A model generated the notes under the pieces. It saw only the letters and a program-made list of their open reading frames with translations, had not been told where the DNA came from and did not search any database. From assembly GCA_017411805.1 (NCBI GenBank), contig JAFQPI010000016.1, positions 1 to 64,000 of the forward strand: a stretch of 64,000 bases of DNA, read 5' to 3'. Shown here piece by piece: positions 1-8,878 of the stretch (positions are counted from its first letter, which is position 1; each line of letters starts with the position of its first letter). A program made the position numbers and the translations under genes. The DNA comes from Clostridia bacterium. GTDB taxonomy: Bacteria > Bacillota > Clostridia > Oscillospirales > CAG-272.

Positions 1-1134
1 AAGCAATGGGTGATTGACGAGGATGCAGCTAAAGTGGTTCGTTATATTTTCGACCTCTGCCTTCAAGGTCTTGGACCGACGAAGATCGGACGTAGATTAG
101 AGAACGAACAAATACTCTCACCAACGGCTTACTTTATATCAGTGGGGCGTAAAACATCTAAAGATGTATCGAAACGCGGTGAATATGCTTGGACAACAAG
201 TAGTATTGAGCATATCTTGGCAAACCGACAGTACACAGGATGCACGGTCAATTTCAAAACTACTCTCGTCAGCTATAAAGTACACAAGACGGTTCACAAC
301 CCCGAGGAAGAATGGCAGATCATTCCCAATACGCAAGAAGCTATTATTGATGAGGATACCTTCAATCGTGTTCAAGAATTACGAGAGAACCGTAGAAGGA
401 ATACCGCCACGGGCAGAGAAAGTCTGTTTTCGGGACTGATTTACTGTGCTGATTGCAAATCCAAGCTTTATTTCTGCGCGGCAAAGAGTGTCGATGAAAA
501 CCAAGAATTTCACCGATGCTCCGCTTACAAAGAAAATCGCGGTACTTGCTCTATCCACTTCATTCGTGAGGTGGTTTTGAGAGAAACGATGCTTGAGCTT
601 GTAAGGCGTGTGGCTTTGTTCATTCAGCAGTACGAAGCGGTGTTTCTCTATATGTATTCCAAAAAGCACAGCTTAGCCAAGGCAGCCAATATGAGAACGT
701 TAAAGGCAAATATCGAAAAAAGTCAGCGAAGAATCGTGGAGCTTGATAAACTTATTGAGCGTATTTATGAGGATAACGTTCTCGGTAAAATTCCCGACGA
801 AAGATTTTCTAAGATGATGGGTAATTATGAAGCGGAGCAAAAGGAACTGATAGCGTTTACGGCAAAGGCTGAAGAAACCTTAAAGGCAGCGGAGCAAGAC
901 AAGGTAGATCTTCGCGTATTTCTTGAAACCATTCGTAAGTGTACCGATATTAAGGAGCTAACTCCCGAAATCGTTAATCGACTTATAAGACGAATTGAAG
1001 TTCACAAGAGCGCGAAGATAGACGGAAGAAAGCGCGTAAAGCTTGATGTTTACTTTACCGCCGTCGGACTGATTGACATTCCCGATGAAAAGGAATTGAT
1101 TGAATTGATGGAAGAAATCCGTAGAACCGCGTAA
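1..1134 (+). CDS. Large serine recombinase, C-terminal part (5' truncated by window)
   Basis: The frame is already open at base 1, so the start and the N-terminal catalytic resolvase domain lie outside the window; the GTG at 10 is internal. Visible parts, in order, are a Recombinase-type DNA-binding domain (about the first 110 residues, with GLGPTKIGRRLE and ILANRQYTG), a zinc ribbon beginning CADC with a second Cys pair about 35 residues later, a long Lys/Glu-rich coiled coil, and a terminal beta segment with RRIEVHK that resembles the DUF4368 tail of clostridial TnpX-like recombinases. In this family the C-terminal half binds the attachment site while the missing N-terminal serine domain cuts and rejoins DNA. 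The gene probably marks the edge of an integrated element whose body lies to the left. The family call is firm; the element boundary is not resolved. Confidence 0.9.
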   Translation, partial: KQWVIDEDAAKVVRYIFDLCLQGLGPTKIGRRLENEQILSPTAYFISVGRKTSKDVSKRGEYAWTTSSIEHILANRQYTGCTVNFKTTLVSYKVHKTVHNPEEEWQIIPNTQEAIIDEDTFNRVQELRENRRRNTATGRESLFSGLIYCADCKSKLYFCAAKSVDENQEFHRCSAYKENRGTCSIHFIREVVLRETMLELVRRVALFIQQYEAVFLYMYSKKHSLAKAANMRTLKANIEKSQRRIVELDKLIERIYEDNVLGKIPDERFSKMMGNYEAEQKELIAFTAKAEETLKAAEQDKVDLRVFLETIRKCTDIKELTPEIVNRLIRRIEVHKSAKIDGRKRVKLDVYFTAVGLIDIPDEKELIELMEEIRRTA

Positions 1135-1145
1135 GATCTAAAAAA

Positions 1146-1189
1146 GCAAGAATACGGCATATCTCTTGCGAAATATACCGTATTCTTGC
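1146..1189. terminator. 12-bp inverted repeat after the recombinase
   Basis: Arms GCAAGAATACGG and CCGTATTCTTGC are perfectly complementary across a 20-base loop, 12 bases after the recombinase stop. There is no clear T-run afterwards. It may be a terminator, or part of the recombinase attachment-site region. Confidence 0.5.
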
Positions 1190-1249
1190 AAAACTGTCCT
1201 TCCGAACGACGAGCGTCATAGGCTCGATTTTTCTTATTGAAAAAAACTA

Positions 1250-1278
1250 TTGACATGACGGAAATGGCGTGATATAAT
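1250..1278 (+). promoter_or_regulatory. Sigma-A promoter for the lipase-toxin gene
   Basis: TTGACA (1250-1255), a 17-base spacer and TATAAT (1273-1278) form a perfect consensus promoter. Transcription would begin near 1285, giving a leader of about 325 bases before the 1385-residue secreted protein. Confidence 0.75.
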
Positions 1279-1487
1279 AATTTTGGGATTAATTGACATC
1301 TGACAGCCGCTAAAGCAAATTGTGTTGGCAATAATAAACAATTCGCAAGCTCTGTTTTTGTGCAATCAAACAAAAAATTAAAAACTTTCAAAAAAAGTGT
1401 GACTTTTCGGGGTCAAACGGGTACTTATTATATAGAGAAATATAATTTTTAGATATAATATACCGCGCGTTAACGGAGGTATCTGCC

Positions 1488-1544
1488 ATGAAAACAGGAT
1501 CGGCTCTAACACATCTCACGTTCCCGCTTATCTTCCTTTTATGA
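1488..1544 (+). CDS. Possible 18-residue leader peptide (MKTGSALTHLTFPLIFLL)
   Basis: In the long leader of the 1611 gene, GGAGG is followed after a suitable gap by ATG and an 18-codon frame ending in TGA. The peptide is hydrophobic at its end. Nothing else occupies 1279-1610 apart from AT-rich sequence and a second TATAAT-like box near 1455. It could be an upstream regulatory ORF or a remnant left at the recombinase-element junction. I recognise no family, and coding is uncertain. Confidence 0.3.
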   Translation: MKTGSALTHLTFPLIFLL

Positions 1545-1610
1545 CCGCGTATGGGAGATCGCTCTCGTACGCCCGATAGATCATTATTTAAAACATGAAA
1601 GGAGTATATT

Positions 1611-4600
1611 ATGAAAAAACGCATATCTTTAAGATTTATTTCTTTTTTACTTTCGCTTGTAATTCTTCTTGGCGGATTTCCGGTTTCGGCAGTATCGCTC
1701 GGGACGATAGATAAAACCGCTGATGCATCCGAATGTCTGACGGAGGATATTTCTCTTCGAGATAAATTTACAAAGCATTATACTGACACAGACGGCAGCC
1801 GCTATGCCGTGGTTTTTCCCGAGCAGGTTCATTATCAAAAGAATGATGAATGGCTCGAGGTAGATAACTCGCTGATCCTTGACACGAAGGGCGAGAGATA
1901 CGTATCCGAAAATGAAATATTCAAGGCTGACTTTTCGAAATATTCGAATGACAGCCAATTGGTGTCCATAGAGGAGGGCGGATATAAGCTTTCCTGGTCG
2001 ATTGCGTTCGCTTCGGACAATTCCTCGTCTGCAATGTCGGCTTCCGCAAATGCAAGCGCGATGCGCATAGACTCGAGAGCTGCCGTGCTTGATTCTGTTG
2101 AGGATATCGGTCTTGCAAAAACACGGGATAATATGACGAATATGGGCAAAACCATGTCCTCGATCAGATATAACGGAGTTTTTAATGAGAGCGTTGATAT
2201 CCGTTATTCGGTTCTCCACGGAAAGGTGGAGGAGGACATTATCCTGAATTCTGCGAATGCCATTTCCTCATATATCCTTACCGTAAACACCAACGGACTT
2301 AACGCAGTGGGCGGAGAGGACGGAAGCGTTCGATTCATCAAAGCAGACGGCGAAACGGTATTCAATCTTGACGCGCCGTGGATGACGGACGCAGCCTTGG
2401 CGGTATCTCACGATATAGCCGTTGAGGTCGTGCAGAAGGGCTCGGTGGCATATATTATTTATACGCCCGACGCCGAATGGCTGAATGCCGAGTCAAGGCT
2501 CTATCCCGTTCTCATAGACCCCTCGTTTACCTCTCGCACATATACGAGCAATTACGAGGATACTTATGTTTATTACGGTGATTATCCCGGAGAGAATGCC
2601 GATCTAACCCAACTGACGGTTGGCACCATAGAAGATATGGAGCATTATGCATATATCAGAATTCTTAATATTCCGGAAGTTTTTGATTCTTGGGAAATCG
2701 AAAATGCTACGCTGAACGTCTTTACAAATTCATCATCTGCTCCGATGCTTGATCTGTATATTGCAGCAGAGGATTGGACCATTGAAGAGCTGAGCTATGA
2801 TAACCAACCTTTGGCATATTTGATCATGCCAAGCGTTTCCGTTCAAACCGTTTACTCAAGGCACGGATACAGCTTTGATTTAACATCGGAGCTTGAGGAG
2901 TATTATACTCTGAGTGATTTTTGCCGATACGGATTTATATTCGGTTGTTCCGAAAGCGGATATTCACAGCTATATTCGTCTGAATACGCCAATTCCTCCC
3001 TTAGACCGGTTTTTGTAATAGAATATACCTATTCTCCCAACGAATGTCTTGAGGACGGTGCCGTATATAGCTTCAAGAATGTCTCAAGCGGCAAGTACAT
3101 GACGGTATATGGCGGCGGAACGGCAGAAGGTACCAATATTTGTCAGTCCGGTACTACGATCCCGACGCTTTCAGAGACCTTCCGTTTGGAATATGATGAA
3201 GATTTTGAATGTTTCATTATAAGATCACTCTGCAGCAGCAACGGATATGGCAGCGCGCTGACTTATTCGTATTCTTCCATGTCAAGCAATCCTGCCGGCT
3301 CAACGTCGGGCAACGTTTCTCTGTGTTCGGTAGATTACGAGGACAGCGCGTGGGAGGACAATCAGACTTGGATGATCCTGCCGCAGAGCGGAACAAATCG
3401 GTTTAAGATCGTTTCATATCGCGACCCAGGCCTTGCTGTTACCTCATGCGGAAGCGCAGCCGGAACGTCGGGAGGAAAAACCTCGTCATCTTCGGGAAAT
3501 ATATTCGTGTCCGAATTTACCGGCGCGGCGAATCAGCTCTGGAAGATCGAATCGGGCGGAATTCAGTTGAACAACGCAGAAAACATAAAAACCGCAACTA
3601 CGAAGGATAAAAAATCGGAAGGAGCGAATCTTGGCCAATTCTTCTGTCCGGTAACCGAATTCGGGGAGACTGTGGCGTGGACGACCGATAATTCCAATTC
3701 CGCGGAGGTCACCTCGGAAGGTAATGTGACGACCAAAAAAGCCGGTATAGCCAATATAACGGCTACGGTCACACATACCAACGGAACGACTACAGCATAT
3801 TCATTCAAAATTCATGTTGTGATTCAGAACGGAGTATACTATTTCCTCAACGTAGAAACAGGATACCGCATTGAATATGAATCCCCGAGTGACTATTCCG
3901 AAGGTGCGGTTATGGAGGTTTACGACAGTAGCGACGACGATGAGGAAATCCCCAACTATGCTCTGTTTAAAATAAAGTATCTCGGCAGCGGCAAATACAG
4001 TATTCGTTCCATGCTCAGAAACGATATGGGATGGACGAGTCTTACCAATGATACGAATCTTGTCATGACAAATATCGGCACATCCGACAGCGAAATCCCC
4101 GACGAAGCAAAATGGTTTATATCATACGATACAATTGATGATAATACCGGCGGTTATTATATTTATAATATGTATGAGACCCGAACCATAGTTGCTTCTG
4201 AAGAGAGTGGAGATGATATTGCATTTGCTTATTATTCGTGGACCGATCTTCCAAAGTACTGGACATTGACCAGAATTACGGACAGCATACACGGTGTAAC
4301 AATACGTGATAAAGTCAATGCTTTAAAGGTCGGCGAAAACACAACTTTTACAGCGGTAATGTATTCGTCGTATCCAACTGTTAACGGTCAGAATGGAATC
4401 ACCTGGTCTGTTACGGATGGAACGGGTCACGCCGATATTGATCCGTCTACAGGTGTATTAACGGGACGTTCAACCGGAACGGTAACGGTAAGAGCAAGTT
4501 ACTCAATGAATTATAATACAACAAGGTCGGCGACATGGCAAGTTTATGTATACAGACCTGCGGTTGTACTGATTCATGGGCGCACAGATAATTCATTTAT

Positions 4601-5768
4601 GGTATGGGGAGCTAACACTCGTGTCAAGGTTGATCCGCATGATCCCGATAATAAAGATAATAATCATTATGATCCATCTTTAAATGCCAGATCATTGGGT
4701 AGCAATGATGTATGTTATACAGCATGGTCAACGCACGAACTGGTTCCGGGGTTTGACGAAGAGTGGGAAATTCAAATTAACGCTGTATTCAATGGAAAAT
4801 ATACGGGTGATGCCGATGAACCGTATATATATACTCACCCTGAAGGCGGGAATTTGGCATATTATCTTGATACAAATGGTTATACAATGAATGTTGACTT
4901 ATTTGTTTTTAATTATCCCAATCAAGATGCCGTAGTTCATAATGCAAATAAGCTTGATGCTTATTTAACTTCCTTGACTACACACATCCGTGAATACGGC
5001 ACAGATCAACAAAAATTAAGCTTCTTCGGAAGGACAACAAATTTAACCGCATCCTCAAATTACCAAATTGATATCGTTGGCCACAGCATGGGCGGCCTTG
5101 TTGCAAGATATTATATAGAGAACATCGGCAAGGATGAAAATGTTCGTAGGTTGATTACAATTGATACGCCGCATTGGGGATCGGGACTAGCAGATACATC
5201 ATCTATTATAGGTCTCGAGCATCATCTTTGCGATCATGACTTGCGGTTTGATAGCTGTATGTACGGTGGTAGTTTTACTACATCACTTGATTGCAATGCT
5301 TTAGGAGATAATTGCCCCAAGAATAATTATGTCTTAACAGATGAACTGAATTATGATATAGATAGAACTACTAGGTATTATGCGATTGCAGGACTGGATT
5401 ATAATTCGGATGCTATTGATTTAAATGATATGGGTTTTGAAATAAATCCAAGCTACACTACTTTCGATGATATAACAGAAGAGTTGCAGAAAAATACTAA
5501 TAATAAACTTTACAGAATTGATATTACTGATGCGATTATTATTGATTACATTCAAATTAAAGAAGAAGGAGATAATATAGTTGGCTTTTTAAGTCAAATT
5601 GGATGTACCGAAAGTGGAATTAATTCACCAGATAAAAAAATTGATTTTGAAAAGATTTTTATTAATATTGATACTAATGGCGGAAATAATATATCTGATC
5701 ATTTCCACGGAAAGATGGCTCATCGCATAATAGTAATTAATAAAGTGATGGAGTATTTGAGCGAGTAA
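1611..5768 (+). CDS. Secreted multidomain protein with C-terminal lipase/esterase domain; polymorphic-toxin-like
   Basis: A signal peptide (residues 1 to about 27, preceded by AAAGGAG) leads into a module like the N-terminus of clostridial Rhs/WapA-type proteins (YAVVFPEQVHY at about 60, then a DNRLRE-like beta domain at about 300-460). Next come a ricin-type beta-trefoil (about 480-650), a Big_2 Ig-like domain (about 680-735), a second beta-trefoil (about 740-890), another Ig-like domain (about 892-980) and an alpha/beta hydrolase (about 985-1385). The nucleophile motif GHSMGG places Ser1159; VVLIHGR is the oxyanion strand; a terminal HFHGKMAH motif (His1364/1366/1371) probably supplies the catalytic His. 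The hydrolase part is visibly richer in AT than the front half. The same C-terminal motif recurs as detached fragments downstream, each just before a small membrane-protein gene. The lipase fold is well supported; the toxin role is inferred from architecture and context. A nutritional lipase is the alternative. Confidence 0.85.
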   Translation: MKKRISLRFISFLLSLVILLGGFPVSAVSLGTIDKTADASECLTEDISLRDKFTKHYTDTDGSRYAVVFPEQVHYQKNDEWLEVDNSLILDTKGERYVSENEIFKADFSKYSNDSQLVSIEEGGYKLSWSIAFASDNSSSAMSASANASAMRIDSRAAVLDSVEDIGLAKTRDNMTNMGKTMSSIRYNGVFNESVDIRYSVLHGKVEEDIILNSANAISSYILTVNTNGLNAVGGEDGSVRFIKADGETVFNLDAPWMTDAALAVSHDIAVEVVQKGSVAYIIYTPDAEWLNAESRLYPVLIDPSFTSRTYTSNYEDTYVYYGDYPGENADLTQLTVGTIEDMEHYAYIRILNIPEVFDSWEIENATLNVFTNSSSAPMLDLYIAAEDWTIEELSYDNQPLAYLIMPSVSVQTVYSRHGYSFDLTSELEEYYTLSDFCRYGFIFGCSESGYSQLYSSEYANSSLRPVFVIEYTYSPNECLEDGAVYSFKNVSSGKYMTVYGGGTAEGTNICQSGTTIPTLSETFRLEYDEDFECFIIRSLCSSNGYGSALTYSYSSMSSNPAGSTSGNVSLCSVDYEDSAWEDNQTWMILPQSGTNRFKIVSYRDPGLAVTSCGSAAGTSGGKTSSSSGNIFVSEFTGAANQLWKIESGGIQLNNAENIKTATTKDKKSEGANLGQFFCPVTEFGETVAWTTDNSNSAEVTSEGNVTTKKAGIANITATVTHTNGTTTAYSFKIHVVIQNGVYYFLNVETGYRIEYESPSDYSEGAVMEVYDSSDDDEEIPNYALFKIKYLGSGKYSIRSMLRNDMGWTSLTNDTNLVMTNIGTSDSEIPDEAKWFISYDTIDDNTGGYYIYNMYETRTIVASEESGDDIAFAYYSWTDLPKYWTLTRITDSIHGVTIRDKVNALKVGENTTFTAVMYSSYPTVNGQNGITWSVTDGTGHADIDPSTGVLTGRSTGTVTVRASYSMNYNTTRSATWQVYVYRPAVVLIHGRTDNSFMVWGANTRVKVDPHDPDNKDNNHYDPSLNARSLGSNDVCYTAWSTHELVPGFDEEWEIQINAVFNGKYTGDADEPYIYTHPEGGNLAYYLDTNGYTMNVDLFVFNYPNQDAVVHNANKLDAYLTSLTTHIREYGTDQQKLSFFGRTTNLTASSNYQIDIVGHSMGGLVARYYIENIGKDENVRRLITIDTPHWGSGLADTSSIIGLEHHLCDHDLRFDSCMYGGSFTTSLDCNALGDNCPKNNYVLTDELNYDIDRTTRYYAIAGLDYNSDAIDLNDMGFEINPSYTTFDDITEELQKNTNNKLYRIDITDAIIIDYIQIKEEGDNIVGFLSQIGCTESGINSPDKKIDFEKIFINIDTNGGNNISDHFHGKMAHRIIVINKVMEYLSE

Positions 5769-5957
5769 TAAGAATTCATTCTGTACGATGATAATATCGC
5801 GATGTTACTTTAATTACTTAAAGTGCTTATTGATATAGAGCATTAATTATGTAATTACCTATAATGATAAGTGAACTCTTGTTATCATAGTTTCGTACAC
5901 ATCAAATAATGCTTTGATTACTGATTTTTTCGTGTTAAGTTTTGGAGGTTATTTAAT

Positions 5958-6329
5958 ATGAAACTGAAAAAAATGATTTTTCCGTTATTGTTTTTTGGAA
6001 TACTGCAGCTATGGCTATGGCTTACTTTTTCACAAGAGCATTTGTATTTTGGAATAGCTTTACTAATTATAGGCTTTTTTATTGCGGTTCCTGCTATGTC
6101 TTTTATATATTCGAGAGTCATTTTAAGAGACAGCGAGAAAAGAATTTTACTGACTTTATACAATACTATTGTTATTACATTATCATATTTATTGCGTTAC
6201 TGTACGGAAGATGAGACATACGTATATTCGCTTATCTTGTTTGCTTGGAGCTTCCTCTGGGGTATGCTCGGACTTATTAAAAAACCGAAAGCGAGTGCTG
6301 ACGTTTTGATCGGGCAAGATCAAGCTTGA
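5958..6329 (+). CDS. Small polytopic membrane protein, candidate immunity protein to the lipase
   Basis: The 123 residues hold about four hydrophobic segments (near 7-24, 29-52, 64-80, 88-107) and end in a short polar tail with KKPKAS. A strong GGAGG lies 8 bases before the ATG. It is the first gene after the secreted lipase, on the same strand, and a paralogue with a matching C-terminal region (FLWGMLGLIKKPKAS against YLWGTLGLIRKKPKAS) lies at 6487. I recognise no family. Protection of the producer membrane against the lipase is inferred only from position and paralogy. Confidence 0.7.
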   Translation: MKLKKMIFPLLFFGILQLWLWLTFSQEHLYFGIALLIIGFFIAVPAMSFIYSRVILRDSEKRILLTLYNTIVITLSYLLRYCTEDETYVYSLILFAWSFLWGMLGLIKKPKASADVLIGQDQA

Positions 6330-6339
6330 ATCGCTGAAT

Positions 6340-6366
6340 CCCCCGAAGCCTTCGGGTTTTGGGGGG
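6340..6366. repeat. GAAGCCTTC inverted repeat, copy 1
   Basis: A C-run, the palindromic core CGAAGCCTTCG and then TTTT and a G-run follow the 5958 gene. The same structure ends the next four genes, so it probably acts as a terminator and as a patch of homology. Confidence 0.6.
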
Positions 6367-6370
6367 CAAG

Positions 6371-6472
6371 AGCATAACAGATCATTTCCACGGAAAAACG
6401 CCGCATAGAATTGTTATCATCAATAAAATAATTGATTATTTAAGTGAATGGAATTATCGGTTACTAATATAA
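6371..6472 (+). pseudogene. Detached C-terminal fragment of a lipase gene, copy 1
   Basis: The frame from 6371 reads ITDHFHGKTPHRIVIINK and continues IIDYLSE, matching the last 24 residues of the 1611 protein (SDHFHGKMAHRIIVINK, then VMEYLSE). It runs on eight more codons to TAA. There is no start codon or upstream lipase body. The fragment carries the presumed catalytic-His motif and lies 14 bases before the next small membrane-protein gene. Confidence 0.8.
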
Positions 6473-6500
6473 AGAGGTGAGAGATCATGAGAAAAGCAAG
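6371..6500 (+). repeat. Junction repeat C, copy 1 (lipase tail plus RBS plus start codon)
   Basis: This stretch is nearly identical to 8879-9008. It includes the lipase-tail fragment, AAAGAGGTGAGAGAT and the first codons of the following gene. The repeat therefore joins a toxin tail to the start of a downstream gene. Confidence 0.8.
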
Positions 6501-6882
6501 GTCGCTTTTGTTTGTAATAAATACTGTGATATCATTTGTTTTGTTTTTTGTTCCGCATTTTGTTTTATATTATACTTCTTCCGGAGGTACAGGATATGGA
6601 TATTTGTATATGCTGAATGTTATCATAGTTTGGCTTGCTTGTTTTGTTTCTGTCGGATCTTTTTTGTCCGCCAAGATCTTTTCCAAAAAATGTGATGATA
6701 TTAAAGCCGAAAAAGCGTTTATTTGGTTAAATTCATTATTGCTTACATTACCATATTTGATTTATTATCTGTATTATTTCTGCTTTATGACGGTATTGTA
6801 TGCGGTTGCTTTTGGATGGGCTTATCTCTGGGGCACTCTCGGACTTATTCGAAAAAAGCCGAAAGCGAGTGCGGCGTTTTGA
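6487..6882 (+). CDS. Small polytopic membrane protein, paralogue of the 5958 product
   Basis: The 131 residues contain about four membrane segments (near 6-28, 37-58, 76-92, 94-114), and the C-terminal region is related to that of the 5958 protein. AAAGAGGTGAGAG gives a good ribosome site. The DNA around the end of this gene is almost the same as that around the end of 5958, but a small indel changes the frame: 5958 reads on as DVLIGQDQA while this gene stops at AAF. It lies directly behind a detached lipase tail. Function is unknown; an immunity role is inferred from context. Confidence 0.7.
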   Translation: MRKARSLLFVINTVISFVLFFVPHFVLYYTSSGGTGYGYLYMLNVIIVWLACFVSVGSFLSAKIFSKKCDDIKAEKAFIWLNSLLLTLPYLIYYLYYFCFMTVLYAVAFGWAYLWGTLGLIRKKPKASAAF

Positions 6883-6910
6883 TCGGGCAAGATCAAGCTT
6901 GAATCGCTGA

Positions 6911-7030
6911 ATCCCCCGAAGCCTTCGGGGTTTTGGGGGGGATAAAAGGTTACTTAATATATAGAGGGATAAAATTATAATAAGGTGGTACGAATGAAAA
7001 AACTTTGACAATAAGGATATGGTTGATAAT
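6911..7030 (+). repeat. Direct repeat with frameshifted signal-peptide remnant, copy A
   Basis: About 120 bases, matching 7850-7970 with only a few differences, begin at the GAAGCCTTC inverted repeat (6913-6941). They include AAGGTGGTACGA, an ATG at 6994 and MKKL followed by TGA. Adding one A restores MKKTLTIRIWLIII, a typical signal-peptide start, open to a TAA near 7070. This looks like the 5' end of a dead gene. Confidence 0.75.
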
Positions 7031-7093
7031 AATCACCGTTTTGCTGAGTTTAATAGATCATTTAGAGAATCATCATTAATAAAGGGGAGAATT

Positions 7094-7843
7094 ATGAAAA
7101 AATATATATCATTTATGATTGTCATATTTATGCTCTCTTTGCTTAGTAATCAAACAGGAGCGAGTCACATACCTGCTGATAATACTTCCTCAAATTTCAG
7201 TTCCCCTCCTGTAATGATTGCCTTTTCTTCGGTTGAAGAAATAAAAGAATTTGTTACGGCTTCACAATCGGATAGAATGTTTGAAGAACATATAAAAACT
7301 CTTGAAACAATGGTTTCTGTTCAAGATGCAAAAAAAGCATTAGCCAATATCATATCTTTGCCATTTCCGCTGATATCAACCAATGTACAGCCAACCGATT
7401 TTAGTGCATTGTATAATGTCACATACAACTACTTTCAAGTTTATTACACAGTTGATAATTGCAAGTATAAGTTTTACTATGATTACAATTCAACTGCAGA
7501 ATCCGAATATGATGATGCTCCTGTTCTGAAGGATGTAAAGTTAGGTGATTATTTGGTTAATTTGTATCTTGAAGAAGATTGCTTAAACGGCTCATTTCGG
7601 ATCAATAACAGCAGGGTAGATGTGGCGGTATATACTACCAATCCCGAGAATGTTGATCTCGATATGTTCAGCTTCAACTACTTGCGGAATTATGATATCT
7701 TCGGCAATGGTCCGATTTTTGCAATATTATTAAGCATGGCTTCAGTAATAATTATATCAGTAACCGTGGTATTAATCATTCGCAAAAAGAAGAAAAAGGC
7801 TGCGGTCACGACTGCTCCTCAGCAGCCCGAACAGACTGCTTGA
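7094..7843 (+). CDS. Secreted, tail-anchored protein of unknown function (array member 1)
   Basis: The frame is open from 7019, but AAAGGGGAG just before 7094 and the signal peptide MKKYISFMIVIFMLSLL support ATG 7094, giving 249 residues. An extracellular domain of about 180 residues is followed by a membrane segment (about 210-232), a KKKKK stop-transfer cluster and the tail TTAPQQPEQTA. Tail and membrane segment are shared with the 8054 and 8996 products, whereas the outer domains differ strongly. I recognise no domain. Conserved anchors with diverged ectodomains fit immunity or recognition proteins, but this is inference. Confidence 0.75.
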   Translation: MKKYISFMIVIFMLSLLSNQTGASHIPADNTSSNFSSPPVMIAFSSVEEIKEFVTASQSDRMFEEHIKTLETMVSVQDAKKALANIISLPFPLISTNVQPTDFSALYNVTYNYFQVYYTVDNCKYKFYYDYNSTAESEYDDAPVLKDVKLGDYLVNLYLEEDCLNGSFRINNSRVDVAVYTTNPENVDLDMFSFNYLRNYDIFGNGPIFAILLSMASVIIISVTVVLIIRKKKKKAAVTTAPQQPEQTA

Positions 7844-7849
7844 TAGAAA

Positions 7850-7970
7850 TCCCCCCGAAGCCTTCGGGGTTTTGGGGGGATAAATGGTTACTTAATATAT
7901 AGAAGGATAAAATTATAATAAGGTGGTACGAATGAAAAAACTTTGACAATAAGGATATGGTTGATAATTA
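7850..7970 (+). repeat. Direct repeat with frameshifted signal-peptide remnant, copy B
   Basis: Second copy of the 6911-7030 repeat, opening with its own GAAGCCTTC inverted repeat (7851-7879). The ATG at 7932 gives MKKL and TGA. With one added A it would read MKKTLTIRIWLIILF and continue to a TAG near 8005. Both copies carry the same one-base loss, so the frameshift is older than the duplication. Confidence 0.75.
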
Positions 7971-8053
7971 TATTATTTGTGATGGGTGTAGGTATATTAT
8001 CTTAGATAGTATTAATCTCTATGATCACAATTGAACCGAGAGGAGTATATGAA

Positions 8054-8842
8054 ATGAAAAAATATATATTTATATCGTTATTTATTTTGACAAGCCTATG
8101 CCTTTCTTTGGTTTTATGTAGTAATACCGCTTCCGGTTTTGTTTCCTCAAACAATAATACAGCTTCTTTTTCAGCAAAGGATAAAAATGTATTTACCGTC
8201 GACTCATACTATGAGTATTTAAAATTTATTAATTCGACAGAATTGCCGGATGATTTTATTTATTATAATGATATATGTATCCTTGGAGAATTTGTAGATT
8301 TTATTTGTATGAGCGATATAAAAAACGGCGATTTCAGTCATTATTTATATAGTGTTAAGGATAAATCTGGAGTTGAAGTAACTCTATATATTAAAGATGC
8401 TGATAGTTACGAAGAAATCGAAATAGAGCAAATCTCGAGTGTTGACCCCCATAATTTGCGGACGGTAGAGGCAACATCACCTGTGATGTATGAATGCGAA
8501 GGAATTAAATATACATATGTTGAAGGAAAACTAAATTCAGTTAAGTGGCAAAGCGACAAATGGGTATACACTGTATACATAAACGATACGTGCCTTGGTG
8601 AATATCCGGATGATTCGTCTACAATAATTGGTAAGCTTATGAATCAACAAACTGCTTTGGCTGCTATTGAAACAATCAATGAAGCGTCAGCCCATAAGGC
8701 CAAAACCGCCAACTTTATACGCAATATGATATTCTGCTTGGTTTTAGTAATAATTATCCCCGCAACCGTGGTATTAATCATTCGCAAAAAGAAGAAAAAG
8801 GCTATTGCAACGACTGCTCCTCAGCCCGAACAGACAGCTTGA
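8054..8842 (+). CDS. Secreted, tail-anchored protein of unknown function (array member 2)
   Basis: ATG 8054 is chosen over the upstream in-frame 8021 because AGGAG lies 8 bases before it and MKKYIFISLFILTSLCLSLV is a signal peptide. The product has 262 residues: an extracellular domain of about 190, a membrane segment near 230-250, a lysine cluster and the tail TTAPQPEQTA. Signal peptide and tail match array member 1, while the central part is diverged. It lies directly behind repeat copy B. No known family is recognised. Confidence 0.75.
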   Translation: MKKYIFISLFILTSLCLSLVLCSNTASGFVSSNNNTASFSAKDKNVFTVDSYYEYLKFINSTELPDDFIYYNDICILGEFVDFICMSDIKNGDFSHYLYSVKDKSGVEVTLYIKDADSYEEIEIEQISSVDPHNLRTVEATSPVMYECEGIKYTYVEGKLNSVKWQSDKWVYTVYINDTCLGEYPDDSSTIIGKLMNQQTALAAIETINEASAHKAKTANFIRNMIFCLVLVIIIPATVVLIIRKKKKKAIATTAPQPEQTA

Positions 8843-8848
8843 TTGAAT

Positions 8849-8875
8849 CCTTGAAGCCTTCGGGGTTTCGGGGGG
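8849..8875. repeat. GAAGCCTTC inverted repeat, degenerate copy
   Basis: TGAAGCCTTCGGGG followed by a G-run ends the 8054 gene in the same manner as its neighbours, but the left C-run has decayed. Probably a weakened terminator. Confidence 0.5.
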
Positions 8876-8878
8876 AAG

